This document shows positions 1 to 9,226 of a DNA stretch of 64,000 nucleotides, in pieces. The DNA is from Rhizobium sp. SSA_523 (lineage in GTDB: Bacteria > Pseudomonadota > Alphaproteobacteria > Rhizobiales > Rhizobiaceae): the NCBI RefSeq assembly GCF_030435705.1, contig NZ_CP129382.1, positions 2,170,001 to 2,234,000 on the forward strand, in the 5' to 3' direction. Below the pieces are notes generated by a model that saw only the letters and a program-made list of their open reading frames with translations, made no database searches and was not told the DNA's origin. Each line of letters begins with the position of its first letter. Position 1 is the first letter of the stretch. A program made the position numbers and the translations under genes.

Positions 1-631
1 GCGATGCCCCCATCAGCTTCACGGCCGCGATGAATTCGGAATTGCGGAAGGTCAGCGTCTCGGCGCGGGCGATGCGCGCATAAGGCGGCCAGGACGTCAC
101 GGCAATGGCGAGGATGGCGTTTTCGATGCCGGGTCCCAGAGCCGCCACCAGGGCCAGCGCCAGAACGAGCTTGGGAAAGGCGAGGAAGATGTCGGTGATC
201 CGCATCAGGATCGCATCCACCCAGCCGCCGGCATAGCCCGAAACGGTGCCGATGATGAGACCGATGGGCGCCGCGATGATGGCCACCAGCACCACGACCA
301 TCAGCGTCAGCCGGGAGCCCTGGATGAGGCGCGACAGGATATCGCGCCCTTGATCGTCCGTGCCGAGCCAGTAGCCGGGCGTGCCGGGCGGCAGGAGCTG
401 GGCATTGCGCAGATCGCCCTGGACCGCACTGTGCGGGGCCAGAAGATCGGCAAAAGCGGCGACGAACAGCAGGGCAAGCAGGATGAACAGCCCGAGCAGC
501 GCCAGGCGGTTTTCCGAAAAACGCCGCCAGATCACATAGGCACGCCCAAGCTTCGCCTGCCTTCGCGAGGTGGGTCTGTCGGATAGCAGCCAGGCCCGGC
601 TATACGGCTTGTCTTCGGCAGTCATGCTCAT
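1..631 (-). CDS. Peptide ABC transporter permease, DppC-like (C-terminus beyond window)
   Basis: Inner-membrane permease of a family-5 (Dpp/Opp/Nik) importer; about 210 N-terminal residues are visible. The cytoplasmic leader, a first membrane helix near residues 43-60 (ALLGLFILLALLFVAAF), the segment GTDDQGRDILSR and the following helix GSRLTLMVVVLVAII form the DppC pattern. The chosen ATG overlaps the TGA of the DppB-like gene (ATGA), which suggests translational coupling; a second ATG lies two codons further in. It is the last visible gene of the dipeptidase-binding protein-permease operon. The substrate is inferred only from the family and from the neighbouring dipeptidase. Confidence 0.9.
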   Translation of the reverse strand, partial: MSMTAEDKPYSRAWLLSDRPTSRRQAKLGRAYVIWRRFSENRLALLGLFILLALLFVAAFADLLAPHSAVQGDLRNAQLLPPGTPGYWLGTDDQGRDILSRLIQGSRLTLMVVVLVAIIAAPIGLIIGTVSGYAGGWVDAILMRITDIFLAFPKLVLALALVAALGPGIENAILAIAVTSWPPYARIARAETLTFRNSEFIAAVKLMGAS

Positions 632-1695
632 CGGCTGCGCGTCCTTGGATCAAGCGTGCGGTAGAGCACATCGGAAAAGAGGTTGATGCCGATGAAAACG
701 GCGCCGATCACGATGGTCCCGCCAAGCACGGCGTTCATATCGGCATTCTGCAGCGAATTGGTGATGTAGAGGCCCAGTCCGGGCCACGAAAATATCGTTT
801 CCGTCAGCACCGAACCCTCCAGCAGGCCGGCATAGGACAGAGCGATCACCGTCACCAGCGGCACGGCGGCGTTGCGCAGCGCATGGAACCAGATGATGCG
901 GGTCTCCGACAGGCCCTTGGCCCGCGCGGCGACCACATATTCCTGGCTGAGCTCGTTCAGCATGAAGGAGCGCGTCATGCGGCTGATATAGGCGAGCGAG
1001 AAATAACCGAGAAGCGCGGCCGGCAAAGCGATGTGGCGGAACAGGTCCCAGAAGACATTCCATTGGCCGAGAACAAGCGCTTCCACCAGGAAGAAGCCCG
1101 TCTTCGGCGTGAATGTGAACTCGTAGACAATATCCATCCGCCCCGGATAGGCGACCCAGTTCAGTTTCGCATAGAAGACCAGCAAGGCCAGGAGCCCGAG
1201 CCAGAAGATCGGCACCGAATAGCCGATCAGGCCGATCACGCGCACCACCTGGTCTGCCAGGCTGTTGCGCTTGACCGCCGCCAGGACCCCGAGCGGCACG
1301 CCGAGGATCGCCCCGATCAGTGTGCCGAGCGTCGCGAGTTCGATGGTCGCCGGAAACACCCTCGCAATATCCGTCATGACCGGATTGGTGGTGAGCACGG
1401 ACGTGCCGAAATTGCCGGTCAGCGCATCGCGGATATAGAGGAAGAACTGCTGCCAGAGCGGCAGGTTGAGACCGAGTTCCTCGCGCACGCGCTCCACCAC
1501 ATGCGAGGGCGCCCGGTCGCCGACAATGGCAAGCGCCGGATCGATCGGGACCACCCGGCCGATGAAGAAGGTCACGGCGAGAAGGCCGAGGAATGTGGTA
1601 ACGACCGTCACGGCAAAGCGCAGGACGCCAAGCGTCCGCTTGGAGGCGCGGCTCCTGCCACGCCTCCTCACTGCGTTGGTTTGTAGAAGGCTCAC
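628..1695 (-). CDS. Peptide ABC transporter permease, DppB-like
   Basis: Inner-membrane permease (355 aa, normal family length), partner of the DppC-like protein. An N-terminal helix (TVVTTFLGLLAVTFFIG) is followed by the DppB hallmark of a large periplasmic region (ELGLNLPLWQQFFLYIRD) and the EAA loop EYVVAARAKGLSETRI near residues 230-250, which contacts the ATPase. Translation starts at a GTG with AAGGA eight bases before it, 21 bases after the stop of the binding-protein gene. No ATPase gene of this system is visible; it should lie beyond the left edge of the window. Confidence 0.92.
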   Translation of the reverse strand: MSLLQTNAVRRRGRSRASKRTLGVLRFAVTVVTTFLGLLAVTFFIGRVVPIDPALAIVGDRAPSHVVERVREELGLNLPLWQQFFLYIRDALTGNFGTSVLTTNPVMTDIARVFPATIELATLGTLIGAILGVPLGVLAAVKRNSLADQVVRVIGLIGYSVPIFWLGLLALLVFYAKLNWVAYPGRMDIVYEFTFTPKTGFFLVEALVLGQWNVFWDLFRHIALPAALLGYFSLAYISRMTRSFMLNELSQEYVVAARAKGLSETRIIWFHALRNAAVPLVTVIALSYAGLLEGSVLTETIFSWPGLGLYITNSLQNADMNAVLGGTIVIGAVFIGINLFSDVLYRTLDPRTRSR

Positions 1696-1716
1696 AGGCC
1701 CGATCCTTGCAGGGAC

Positions 1717-3354
1717 TTACTTCGAGACGGTGTAGACGAAGTTGGTCGAGAAGCTCGGACCGAGTTTGAAATCCTTCAGCTTGGAGGAATAGCCGGCCGT
1801 TTCGATCTGCTGGAACAGCATCACGAAGGGGCTGGTTTCCAGAACTTCCTTCTGCAGGGTCTGATAGATCGCGGCGCGCTTCTCGGTATCCTTTTCCAGA
1901 AGCGCCGCCTGGGTCTGCTTGGTCAGTTCCGGAACGTCCCAGGCATTGCGCCAGGCCAGCGTCTTGTTCTTGCCTTCATCGGAATTGTCCGGATTGAAGG
2001 TGAAGGTCTCGGCATTGGAATTGGGATCGAAATAGTCCGAGCCCCACTGGCCGATATAGATATCGTGCTGGCGGGCGCGATATTTGGTCAGCGTCTGCTT
2101 GCCGTCGCCGGGAATGATTTCCAGCTTCACGCCGGCCTGCGCCATGGTCTGCTGCACGCTTTCGGCAATGCCCGTCACCGGCTGCGTGTTGCGCACATCC
2201 ATGGTCACGGTAAAGCCGTCGGCAAGGCCCGCTTTGGCGAGCAGTTCCTTGGCCTTGGCAACATCCAGCTTGTAGGGGTTCTCCGACACGGCGCCCAGCT
2301 GGCCCTCCGGCAGGAAGCTCTGATGGATCTTGCCGATGCCCTTGATGAGCTTGTCGCCGATCGCGGTGTAATCGACGAGATATTTGAAGGCCTCCGCCAC
2401 TTCCGGCTTGGCAAGGTTCGGATTCTTCTGGTTGAGGCTGAAATAGTAGAGCGTGCTCTTCGGCGCCGAGGTGACCGAGAGGCCCTCCTTGCCTTCGATG
2501 GCGGCAAGATCGCCGGGCTGCAGGTTGCGGGCCACGTCGATATCGCCGTTCTCGAGCGCCAGCCGCTGGCTGGAGCTTTCCTTGATATGACGATAGACGA
2601 CGCGCTTCAGCTTGGGAGCCTCACCATAATAGTTCGGATTGGCTTCCATGATGACCGCTTCATTGGCGCGCCAGGCCAGAACCTTGTACGGGCCGGAGCC
2701 GGCATAGCCGGTCTTCAGGAATTCATTGCCGAAATCGGTATCCCATTTGTAATCGGCCGACGGCGTGACGGCCTTGGCCTTTTCCGATACCAGCTTCTTG
2801 TCGACCACGGAGGCCACGGAGGCCGTGAGAACGTTCAGCACGAAGCTCGGCGCATAGGGCTTGTCGACCGTGAAGGTGAAGGTCTGCGGATCGGCCGCCT
2901 TGGCCTTTTCGGTGATATTGTCGCCCGTCAGGCCGAACTGGGTAAGCAGGAAGGCCGGCGACTTGTCGAGCTTGATCGCCCGTTCGAAGGAATAGGCCAC
3001 ATCTTCTGCGGTAACCGGATTGCCCGAGGCGAATTTCACATCCGGCTTCAGCTTGAACGTATAGGTCATGCCGTCATCCGACACGGTCCAGCTATCGGCC
3101 AGATCGCCGACGACCTTGGACGTATCCGAAGGATCGAGCGTGACGAGCAGGCTGTAGCTGTTGGCGGTGACTTCGGCGGTCGAGAGCTCGAAGGCCTCTG
3201 CCGGATCAAGCGAGATGATGTCGTCGATCGCCAGCGCTTCCACCAGCGTATCGGCCGGGGTTGCGGCAAAGGCCTGCGGCGCCGAAATCATCACGAGCGA
3301 CAGAGCCGCACTGGTGGTCAGAAGGCGAAAATTGCGGTGAAGCGCGGTCATCAT
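1717..3354 (-). CDS. Peptide ABC transporter substrate-binding protein (family 5)
   Basis: Periplasmic solute-binding protein of 545 aa, the usual size for DppA/OppA-type proteins. A Sec signal peptide ends near ISAPQAFA. The mature part has family features such as DADSWTVSDDGMTYTF-like text (LADSWTVSDDGMTYTFKL), FASGNPVTAEDVAYSFER and GSGPYKV. The open frame extends 33 codons upstream, but I place the start at the ATG preceded by GGGGA seven bases upstream, which gives a clean signal peptide. It follows the dipeptidase by 76 bases and precedes the two permeases. The ligand, whether dipeptide, D-amino-acid peptide or other, cannot be read from sequence. Confidence 0.92.
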   Translation of the reverse strand: MMTALHRNFRLLTTSAALSLVMISAPQAFAATPADTLVEALAIDDIISLDPAEAFELSTAEVTANSYSLLVTLDPSDTSKVVGDLADSWTVSDDGMTYTFKLKPDVKFASGNPVTAEDVAYSFERAIKLDKSPAFLLTQFGLTGDNITEKAKAADPQTFTFTVDKPYAPSFVLNVLTASVASVVDKKLVSEKAKAVTPSADYKWDTDFGNEFLKTGYAGSGPYKVLAWRANEAVIMEANPNYYGEAPKLKRVVYRHIKESSSQRLALENGDIDVARNLQPGDLAAIEGKEGLSVTSAPKSTLYYFSLNQKNPNLAKPEVAEAFKYLVDYTAIGDKLIKGIGKIHQSFLPEGQLGAVSENPYKLDVAKAKELLAKAGLADGFTVTMDVRNTQPVTGIAESVQQTMAQAGVKLEIIPGDGKQTLTKYRARQHDIYIGQWGSDYFDPNSNAETFTFNPDNSDEGKNKTLAWRNAWDVPELTKQTQAALLEKDTEKRAAIYQTLQKEVLETSPFVMLFQQIETAGYSSKLKDFKLGPSFSTNFVYTVSK

Positions 3355-3430
3355 GTTGATTTCCCCAATTTTGTTGTTTGCGAGCAGTTCAAGAGAATGG
3401 GTCGGCGCGGCGCGTTTTCCAGTGACCGGT

Positions 3431-4513
3431 TCACGCGTCCCAGGTCTGCGCAAGAACTCTCAGCCAGTTTTCCCGGCAGAGTTTTGCAAGCTCCTCATCA
3501 GCGTAGCCCGCGTTTTTCAGCGCGGCAACCAGTTTCTGATTGCCGCTTGCATCGCCGATATCCTGCGGAACCGTGGCGCCGTCGAAGTCCGATCCCAGCC
3601 CCACGCAGTCTATCCCCATGCGCTCGACCATGGCGTCGATATGCTGGACCATCAGAGCAAGACTGGTATCGGCATCGTCGCGTGCATCCGGGCGCAGCAT
3701 GGTGACGGCATAGTTGAGACCGACGATCCCGTGCCGCTCCTTGATCGCATCCATCTGCCGGTCCGTCAGGTTGCGCGCCACCGGCGTGAGCGCGTGGACA
3801 TTGGAATGGCTGGCAATCAGCGGCTGCGACGAGGTCTTTGCCACATCCCAGAATCCCTGCTCGGTGATATGGGCGAGATCGACGGCGATCCCCAGCCGGT
3901 CGCAGGCTTTCACCAGTTCGAAGCCGAGATCCGTCAGGCCGGGGCCGGTATCCGGCGACATTGGAAAGGCGAAGGGCACGCCGTGGCCGAAGGCATTGTT
4001 GCGGCTCCAGACAGGGCCGAGCGAGCGCAGGCCCGCGGCATGAAAGACCTCGAGCGCCGACAGATCCGGATCGATCGCCTCGCAGCCCTCCATATGCAGG
4101 ACGCAGGCGAAGATCCCGTCCTTTTGCGCGCGGCGGATCTCGTCAGTGCTGCGGCAGATGCGCCACGCGCCGGCCCTGTCTAGACGATGCGCCAGTGCGA
4201 GCTTTTCGATCGCGATATCCAGCGAAGGTGCCCGTTCCAGCGGCGCCGCAAGCGGCGTCTCGTAATGGCCCTTGGCGTCCGGCTCCTGCAGGATCAGGTC
4301 GCCGGAGGGAATGTAGATGGCGCAGAGCCCGCCGGCGAGACCTCCCATGGCGGCGCGGGGACCATCGATATGACCCTCCCGCGTGCCGTTTGCGAATTCC
4401 GCGACCGGATCCCCTCCGTTGCGCATGTTTCGCCAAAGACGCAGAAGCACATCATTGTGCCCGTCAAACACCCATTCCATACTCGGCCTGTCCGCATTCT
4501 CTAATTCAGTCAT
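3431..4513 (-). CDS. Membrane dipeptidase family protein (peptidase M19)
   Basis: Zinc dipeptidase of the renal-dipeptidase family (360 aa), which cleaves dipeptides, often including D-amino-acid-containing ones. The metal-site motifs appear in order: DGHNDVL (His and Asp) near residue 17, LHMEGCEAI (bridging Glu), IASHSNVHAL (His) and GLGSDFDG near the C-terminus. There is no signal peptide, so it is probably cytoplasmic, acting on peptides brought in by the adjacent ABC system. Start is the first ATG of the frame, behind a weak AGG-containing leader; an ATG 11 codons later is possible. Confidence 0.9.
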   Translation of the reverse strand: MTELENADRPSMEWVFDGHNDVLLRLWRNMRNGGDPVAEFANGTREGHIDGPRAAMGGLAGGLCAIYIPSGDLILQEPDAKGHYETPLAAPLERAPSLDIAIEKLALAHRLDRAGAWRICRSTDEIRRAQKDGIFACVLHMEGCEAIDPDLSALEVFHAAGLRSLGPVWSRNNAFGHGVPFAFPMSPDTGPGLTDLGFELVKACDRLGIAVDLAHITEQGFWDVAKTSSQPLIASHSNVHALTPVARNLTDRQMDAIKERHGIVGLNYAVTMLRPDARDDADTSLALMVQHIDAMVERMGIDCVGLGSDFDGATVPQDIGDASGNQKLVAALKNAGYADEELAKLCRENWLRVLAQTWDA

Positions 4514-4569
4514 CTGCCTGCGATCCTAGGCTGATCGGGAAACACATCGCAAGCAGCAAATTCGAATGC

Positions 4570-5280
4570 TCACAGACGCCAGATCCCATCGCCGGCCTTC
4601 GTCAGAACCGGCGTCTGGAAAACGCCATGCACCCTGGCGGAAAAGGAGGGATGGGATTTTGCCAAAGCGTCGCGCCAGCGATCCGATTGCAGCATGGCAG
4701 CGCCGATGGCGACCGGTTCCACGTCGATCGCCGTCATCAGGTCCAGGCCCGCCCGAATGGAGGAGCCGCTGGAAATCACGTCATCCACCAGCGCAACCCG
4801 ACGCCCCTGCAACAGCGGCAGCATGCGCGGATCGACATAGAGCCGCTTGACCTGATCCGGCGTGGTGACGGAGGACAGGGGAACAGAAAGCGTTTCGTCA
4901 TACCAGAACTTGCGCGAGGTTCCTAAAGGCACGTAGCGGGTGTGACCCAGATGGCGCGCCACGGCTGCGGCAAGCGTCAGCCCGAGCGTCGGCAGCCCCA
5001 CGACGACCTCAGGCTTCTGCTCGGCAAGCCGCGCGGCGAGATCCGCCGAAAGCGCCTCCACGACGGCAAAGCTTGCCTGGTTGACGATCAGCGACGCCAG
5101 CGCGTGCTTGCCGTCCGATAGCGGACGGATGGGAAGACGGATCTGCCGCCCGTCTTGCAGTTCGGCGGGGAAGAATCCGCTGAACGGACCGTCTGGGGAA
5201 AAACTCCCGGGGGCATGGATCTCCTGCCAGAAATCCTGCGCCAGAAGAGGAAGCTGCATATCGTGATACTCCGGCGTCAT
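4570..5280 (-). CDS. Phosphoribosyltransferase family protein
   Basis: PRTase-fold protein of 236 aa. The PRPP-binding signature VALVDDVISSGSSI lies near residues 160-175, and VVGLPTLGLTLAAAVA and RKFWYDETLSVPLSSVT resemble the PP-loop and flexible-loop regions of adenine/xanthine-type enzymes. A catabolic or salvage role on a purine base is possible, but the substrate is not readable. The ATG overlaps the stop of the LysR gene (ATGA). An internal ATG seven codons in has a better ribosome site (GGAG, nine bases), so the start is slightly uncertain. Its place in a peptide-uptake operon is unexplained. Confidence 0.8.
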   Translation of the reverse strand: MTPEYHDMQLPLLAQDFWQEIHAPGSFSPDGPFSGFFPAELQDGRQIRLPIRPLSDGKHALASLIVNQASFAVVEALSADLAARLAEQKPEVVVGLPTLGLTLAAAVARHLGHTRYVPLGTSRKFWYDETLSVPLSSVTTPDQVKRLYVDPRMLPLLQGRRVALVDDVISSGSSIRAGLDLMTAIDVEPVAIGAAMLQSDRWRDALAKSHPSFSARVHGVFQTPVLTKAGDGIWRL

Positions 5281-6194
5281 GCGTAATAGGGCTCGTCGCG
5301 CCAGCGCCCCACTTCCTCCATCAGCCAGCTGCGGAAGAGAGCGACAGGGCGAAAGGCCATTCGGGTTATGGGGGCGACGACATAATAGGAACTGGGGCTT
5401 CTCACCTGCAAGGGCAGCGCCTGGACCAGATCGCCGCTCTTCAGCTCCGCCTCGATGAGGAAGAGCGGCATCAGCGCCAGCCCCAGCCCGGCGCTGCAGG
5501 CCTGGCCGACACTGGCAAACTGTTCGAAGCGCATGCCGGCCGCAGGTCCCCCCGACAAACCCTGGCTTTCGAAGAAATGCGCCCAGCCGCCCGGCCGCGA
5601 GGCCATGTGCAGAAGAGGCAAGGTCAGAAGGTCCTGCGGCCTCGCCACCGGATGCTGCGACAGGAAAGCGGGGCTGCAGACCGGCGCCACCATCTCGTCC
5701 ATCAGAAAGGTGCAGTCGGCGCCGGGCCAGTTCGGCTGGCCGATATGGATGGCGACATCCAGCCCATCCTGTTCGAAATCGAAAATGCCGATCCGGGTCG
5801 CGAAATTCAGCGTGATCTCCGGGTGCTGGGAGACGAAGCGGGGAATGCGCGGCAGGAGCCAGCGCGTGCCGAAGGTCGGCAGCATGGCCAAGTTCAGCGT
5901 ATCGCCATGTTTTTTCGTCATGGCCTGCAGCGATGCCGCGCGGATCTGCGACAGCGCGGCGCCGATCGATTTGGCATAGGCGCGGCCCGGCTCCGTCAGC
6001 GAAACGCCGCGGCTGCTGCGGTCGAAGAGAAGAAGGCCGAGCTGCTCCTCAAGCCCGGAAATCTGCCGGCTGATCGCCCCTTGGGTCAAAGCGAGCTCTT
6101 CGGCGGCGGCGGAAAAGCTGCCCAGCCGCGCCACGGATTCGAAGGCGGCGAGTGCGCTGGTGGATGGCAGGAGTCGGCGGCTGAGATTGCTCAT
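5277..6194 (-). CDS. LysR family transcriptional regulator (GcvA/GcdR-like)
   Basis: Regulator of 305 aa. The winged helix-turn-helix at residues 10-65 (FSAAAEELALTQGAISRQI) is typical of LysR proteins of the GcvA group and is followed by an effector-binding domain. AGGA lies seven bases before the ATG. It is the first gene of the minus-strand phosphoribosyltransferase-dipeptidase-importer operon and is divergent from glutaryl-CoA dehydrogenase. LysR regulators next to gcdH (GcdR) are known, so it could control gcdH, its own operon, or both across the 102-base gap. Confidence 0.88.
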   Translation of the reverse strand: MSNLSRRLLPSTSALAAFESVARLGSFSAAAEELALTQGAISRQISGLEEQLGLLLFDRSSRGVSLTEPGRAYAKSIGAALSQIRAASLQAMTKKHGDTLNLAMLPTFGTRWLLPRIPRFVSQHPEITLNFATRIGIFDFEQDGLDVAIHIGQPNWPGADCTFLMDEMVAPVCSPAFLSQHPVARPQDLLTLPLLHMASRPGGWAHFFESQGLSGGPAAGMRFEQFASVGQACSAGLGLALMPLFLIEAELKSGDLVQALPLQVRSPSSYYVVAPITRMAFRPVALFRSWLMEEVGRWRDEPYYA

Positions 6195-6296
6195 TGCGCA
6201 TTCCTATAGCTCATATCGGCGTGAGTAAACGGCGCTTTACGACCGGCGCCCCATGACCGATAGTCGCCGCACTGTTTCCGATGGAGGATTTTGAAC

Positions 6297-7484
6297 GTGA
6301 GCGATCGTGCCGCCTTTTCCTGGGAAGATCCCTTCCTGATCGACGACCAATTGACCGAAGACGAGCGGATGATCCGCGATTCGGCCGCCGCCTTCGCCAA
6401 GGCCGAGCTCCTGCCGCGCGTGAACGAGGCCTATCTGTCCGAAACCAGCGCGCCGGAGCTCTTTCCGCTGATGGGACAGGCCGGCCTGCTCGGCGTCACG
6501 CTGCCGGAGGACTATGGTGCGGCCAATGCCTCCTATGTCGCCTACGGCCTGGTGGCGCGCGAGGTGGAGCGCATCGACAGCGGCTATCGCTCGATGATGA
6601 GCGTCCAGTCCTCGCTGGTGATCTATCCGATCTTCGCCTACGGTTCGGATGCACAGAAGCAGAAATACCTGCCGGGTCTGGTATCGGGTGAGCTGATCGG
6701 CTGTTTCGGCCTCACCGAGCCGGATGCCGGATCCGATCCGGGCGGCATGAAGACGAGGGCCGAGAAGATCGATGGCGGCTACCGCCTGCGCGGCTCCAAG
6801 ATGTGGATCTCCAACTCCCCGATCGCCGATGTCTTCGTCGTCTGGGCCAAGTCGGAAGCGCATAATAACGAAATCCGCGGCTTCGTTCTCGAAAAGGGCA
6901 TGAAGGGTCTCTCCGCGCCCAAGATCGGCGGCAAGCTCTCGCTGCGCGCCTCGATCACCGGCGAAATCGTCATGGATGGCGTCGAGGTCTCCGAAGATGC
7001 CCTGCTTCCCAATGTTTCGGGCCTGAAGGGTCCGTTCGGCTGCCTCAACCGCGCCCGGTACGGCATTTCCTGGGGCGTGATGGGCGCTGCGGAAGATTGC
7101 TGGATGCGGGCGCGCCAGTACGGACTGGACCGCAAGCAGTTCGGCAAGCCTCTGGCCGGCACGCAGCTTTTCCAGAAGAAGCTTGCCGACATGCAGACGG
7201 AGATCGCGCTTGGCCTGCAAGGCTCCCTGCGCGTCGGCCGCCTGATGGACGAGCACAGGATGGCGCCGGAAATGATTTCCATCGTCAAGCGCAACAATTG
7301 CGGCAAGGCTCTGGATATTGCCCGCCAGGCGCGCGACATGCACGGCGGCAACGGGATCCAGATCGAATATCACGTCATGCGCCACGCCCAGAACCTGGAA
7401 ACCGTCAACACATACGAGGGCACGCATGATGTTCATGCGCTGATCCTCGGCCGGGCGCAGACCGGCATCCAGGCGTTTTTCTAA
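6297..7484 (+). CDS. gcdH: Glutaryl-CoA dehydrogenase
   Basis: FAD acyl-CoA dehydrogenase (395 aa) that converts glutaryl-CoA to crotonyl-CoA in lysine and tryptophan breakdown. Family marks include [16 protein letters not shown] (FAD site), [18 protein letters not shown] and the C-terminal [18 protein letters not shown], whose Glu is the catalytic base and whose context is specific for GcdH. GTG is chosen as start because GGAGG lies nine bases upstream; an in-frame TTG two codons earlier is too close to that site. A perfect hairpin follows the stop. Confidence 0.93.
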   Translation: MSDRAAFSWEDPFLIDDQLTEDERMIRDSAAAFAKAELLPRVNEAYLSETSAPELFPLMGQAGLLGVTLPEDYGAANASYVAYGLVAREVERIDSGYRSMMSVQSSLVIYPIFAYGSDAQKQKYLPGLVSGELIGCFGLTEPDAGSDPGGMKTRAEKIDGGYRLRGSKMWISNSPIADVFVVWAKSEAHNNEIRGFVLEKGMKGLSAPKIGGKLSLRASITGEIVMDGVEVSEDALLPNVSGLKGPFGCLNRARYGISWGVMGAAEDCWMRARQYGLDRKQFGKPLAGTQLFQKKLADMQTEIALGLQGSLRVGRLMDEHRMAPEMISIVKRNNCGKALDIARQARDMHGGNGIQIEYHVMRHAQNLETVNTYEGTHDVHALILGRAQTGIQAFF

Positions 7485-7509
7485 AGGGTTCCGGGCCGGA
7501 CCGGAGAAG

Positions 7510-7540
7510 GACGGCGGGCATGCCCGCCGTCAAATTTATT
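7510..7540 (+). terminator. Putative terminator after gcdH
   Basis: A perfect 22-base palindrome (9-bp stem GACGGCGGG with CATG loop) is followed by AAATTTATTTAAT, AT-rich but not a pure T run. It lies 26 bases after the gcdH stop and before the independent leader of the next gene. Confidence 0.55.
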
Positions 7541-7681
7541 TAATCATACTTTTGATGTCCCGCCGTTGATTGTCGACATCAATTGTCCTACGTCAGGTTC
7601 CGAACCTGCCAGCCACGGTCCCGAGCTTTTTTCAATGCCGGCTTGCCCTTCCGCGACTTTCCGATCGAAAAAGAGGTCATC

Positions 7682-9118
7682 ATGCACAGCTATCCCGACG
7701 TCAAACTCTTCATTGCAGGCGAATGGCGCGATGCCGTTTCCGGCAAGACCATCCCGGTTGAAGATCCTGCCACTCAGGAGACGATCGGCAAGATCGCCCA
7801 TGCGGAAAAGGCCGATCTGGATCTGGCGCTGGAAGCTGCCGACAAGGGTTTCAAGCAGTGGCGCGATACGTCCGCCTTCGAGCGCTCCAAGATCATGCGC
7901 AAGGCCGCCAACATCCTGCGCGAGCGCATTGATTACGTCGCCTGGCTCATGACGCGCGAACAGGGCAAGCCGCTGGCCCAGTCGAAGATCGAGATCATGA
8001 ATGCGGCCGATACGATCGACTGGTTCGCCGAAGAAGCCCGCCGCACCTACGGCCAGATCATTCCTGCCCGCTTCGGCGGCGTGGCCAATATGGCGATCAA
8101 ATTTCCGGTAGGACCGGTTGCCGCCTTCACCCCGTGGAACTTCCCGATCAATCAGATCGTGCGCAAGCTCTCGGCTGCCGTTTCGGTCGGCTGCTCGATC
8201 ATCATCAAGGCCCCCGAAGAAACCCCGGCCTCGCCTGCCGAACTGATCCGGGCCTTCGCCGATGCCGGCATCCCGGCCGGCGTCGTCAATCTCGTCTACG
8301 GCGTCCCGGCGGAGATCTCCGAATATCTCATCCCGCATCCGGTGATCCGCAAGATCTCCTTCACCGGTTCCACGCCGGTGGGCAAGCATCTGGCGGCGCT
8401 GGCCGGCAAGCACATGAAGCGCGCCACCATGGAACTCGGCGGCCATGCGCCCGTCGTCGTCTTCGACGATGCGGATCTCGAAAAGGCTGTCGAAGTCTCC
8501 GCCACCGCCAAATTCCGCAATGCCGGTCAGGTCTGCGTGGCACCCACCCGCTTCCTGATCCAGGAGGGTGTGGCCGACAGGTTCATCGACGGGCTGGTCA
8601 AATATGCCGAAAGCGTCAAGGTCGGCAACGGCCTGGAAGCCGACGTCACCATGGGTCCGCTGGCCAATGAGCGCCGCATTCCGGCCATGGAAGACATGAT
8701 CCAGGACGCCGTCTCCAAGGGCGCGACCCTGAAAACCGGCGGCAAGCGCATCGGCAACAAGGGTCACTTCTTCGAGCCGACCGTGCTGACCGATGTCCCG
8801 ACCTCCGCGAAGATGATGAATGAGGAGCCCTTCGGCCCCATCGCCATCGTCAACCGCTTCAAGACGCTGGACGAGGCGCTGGAGGAATCCAACCGCCTGC
8901 CTTTCGGCCTGGCATCCTATGCCTTTACCGGCTCGGTCAAGACCGCCCATGCGCTTGGCCAGCGGCTGGAAGCCGGCATGCTGACGATCAACCACAATGG
9001 CCTGGCCATTCCGGAAGTGCCCTTCGGCGGCATCAAGGATTCGGGCTATGGCACGGAAGGCGGTTCCGAGGCTGTCGAAGCCTATCTGGAGACCCGCTTC
9101 GTCAGCCAGATGAACTAA
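7682..9118 (+). CDS. gabD: NAD(P)-dependent aldehyde dehydrogenase, succinate-semialdehyde dehydrogenase-like
   Basis: Aldehyde dehydrogenase of 478 aa, close to GabD/DavD in motif text: [35 protein letters not shown] with the catalytic Glu, and [11 protein letters not shown] with the nucleophilic Cys. Expected reaction is semialdehyde to dicarboxylate (succinate, or glutarate for the DavD role). The frame opens 33 codons earlier, but AGAGG five bases before this ATG and the family N-terminus (LFIAGEW) fix the start. Position after gcdH makes a role in lysine/5-aminovalerate breakdown plausible; the substrate is inference. A hairpin with a T run follows. Confidence 0.87.
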   Translation: MHSYPDVKLFIAGEWRDAVSGKTIPVEDPATQETIGKIAHAEKADLDLALEAADKGFKQWRDTSAFERSKIMRKAANILRERIDYVAWLMTREQGKPLAQSKIEIMNAADTIDWFAEEARRTYGQIIPARFGGVANMAIKFPVGPVAAFTPWNFPINQIVRKLSAAVSVGCSIIIKAPEETPASPAELIRAFADAGIPAGVVNLVYGVPAEISEYLIPHPVIRKISFTGSTPVGKHLAALAGKHMKRATMELGGHAPVVVFDDADLEKAVEVSATAKFRNAGQVCVAPTRFLIQEGVADRFIDGLVKYAESVKVGNGLEADVTMGPLANERRIPAMEDMIQDAVSKGATLKTGGKRIGNKGHFFEPTVLTDVPTSAKMMNEEPFGPIAIVNRFKTLDEALEESNRLPFGLASYAFTGSVKTAHALGQRLEAGMLTINHNGLAIPEVPFGGIKDSGYGTEGGSEAVEAYLETRFVSQMN

Positions 9119-9144
9119 GATCGGGCTTTCTGGACAGGATTGAA

Positions 9145-9171
9145 GGCGTCGGGCAACCGGCGCCTTTTTTT
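9145..9171 (+). terminator. Intrinsic terminator after the aldehyde dehydrogenase gene
   Basis: Stem GGCGTCGG/CCGGCGCC (one G-T pair) with a GCAA-type loop, followed immediately by seven T. It sits 26 bases after the stop codon. Confidence 0.85.
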
Positions 9172-9226
9172 CGTGAACGGGGCTTGCGAAAAGACCCTCC
9201 GGCGGCAGCCGGAAAGCTGCCAAGTC

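Noticed and set aside
7544..9223. 559-codon minus-strand frame
   Set aside because: Antisense to the aldehyde dehydrogenase, whose active-site Cys and Glu motifs are in place.
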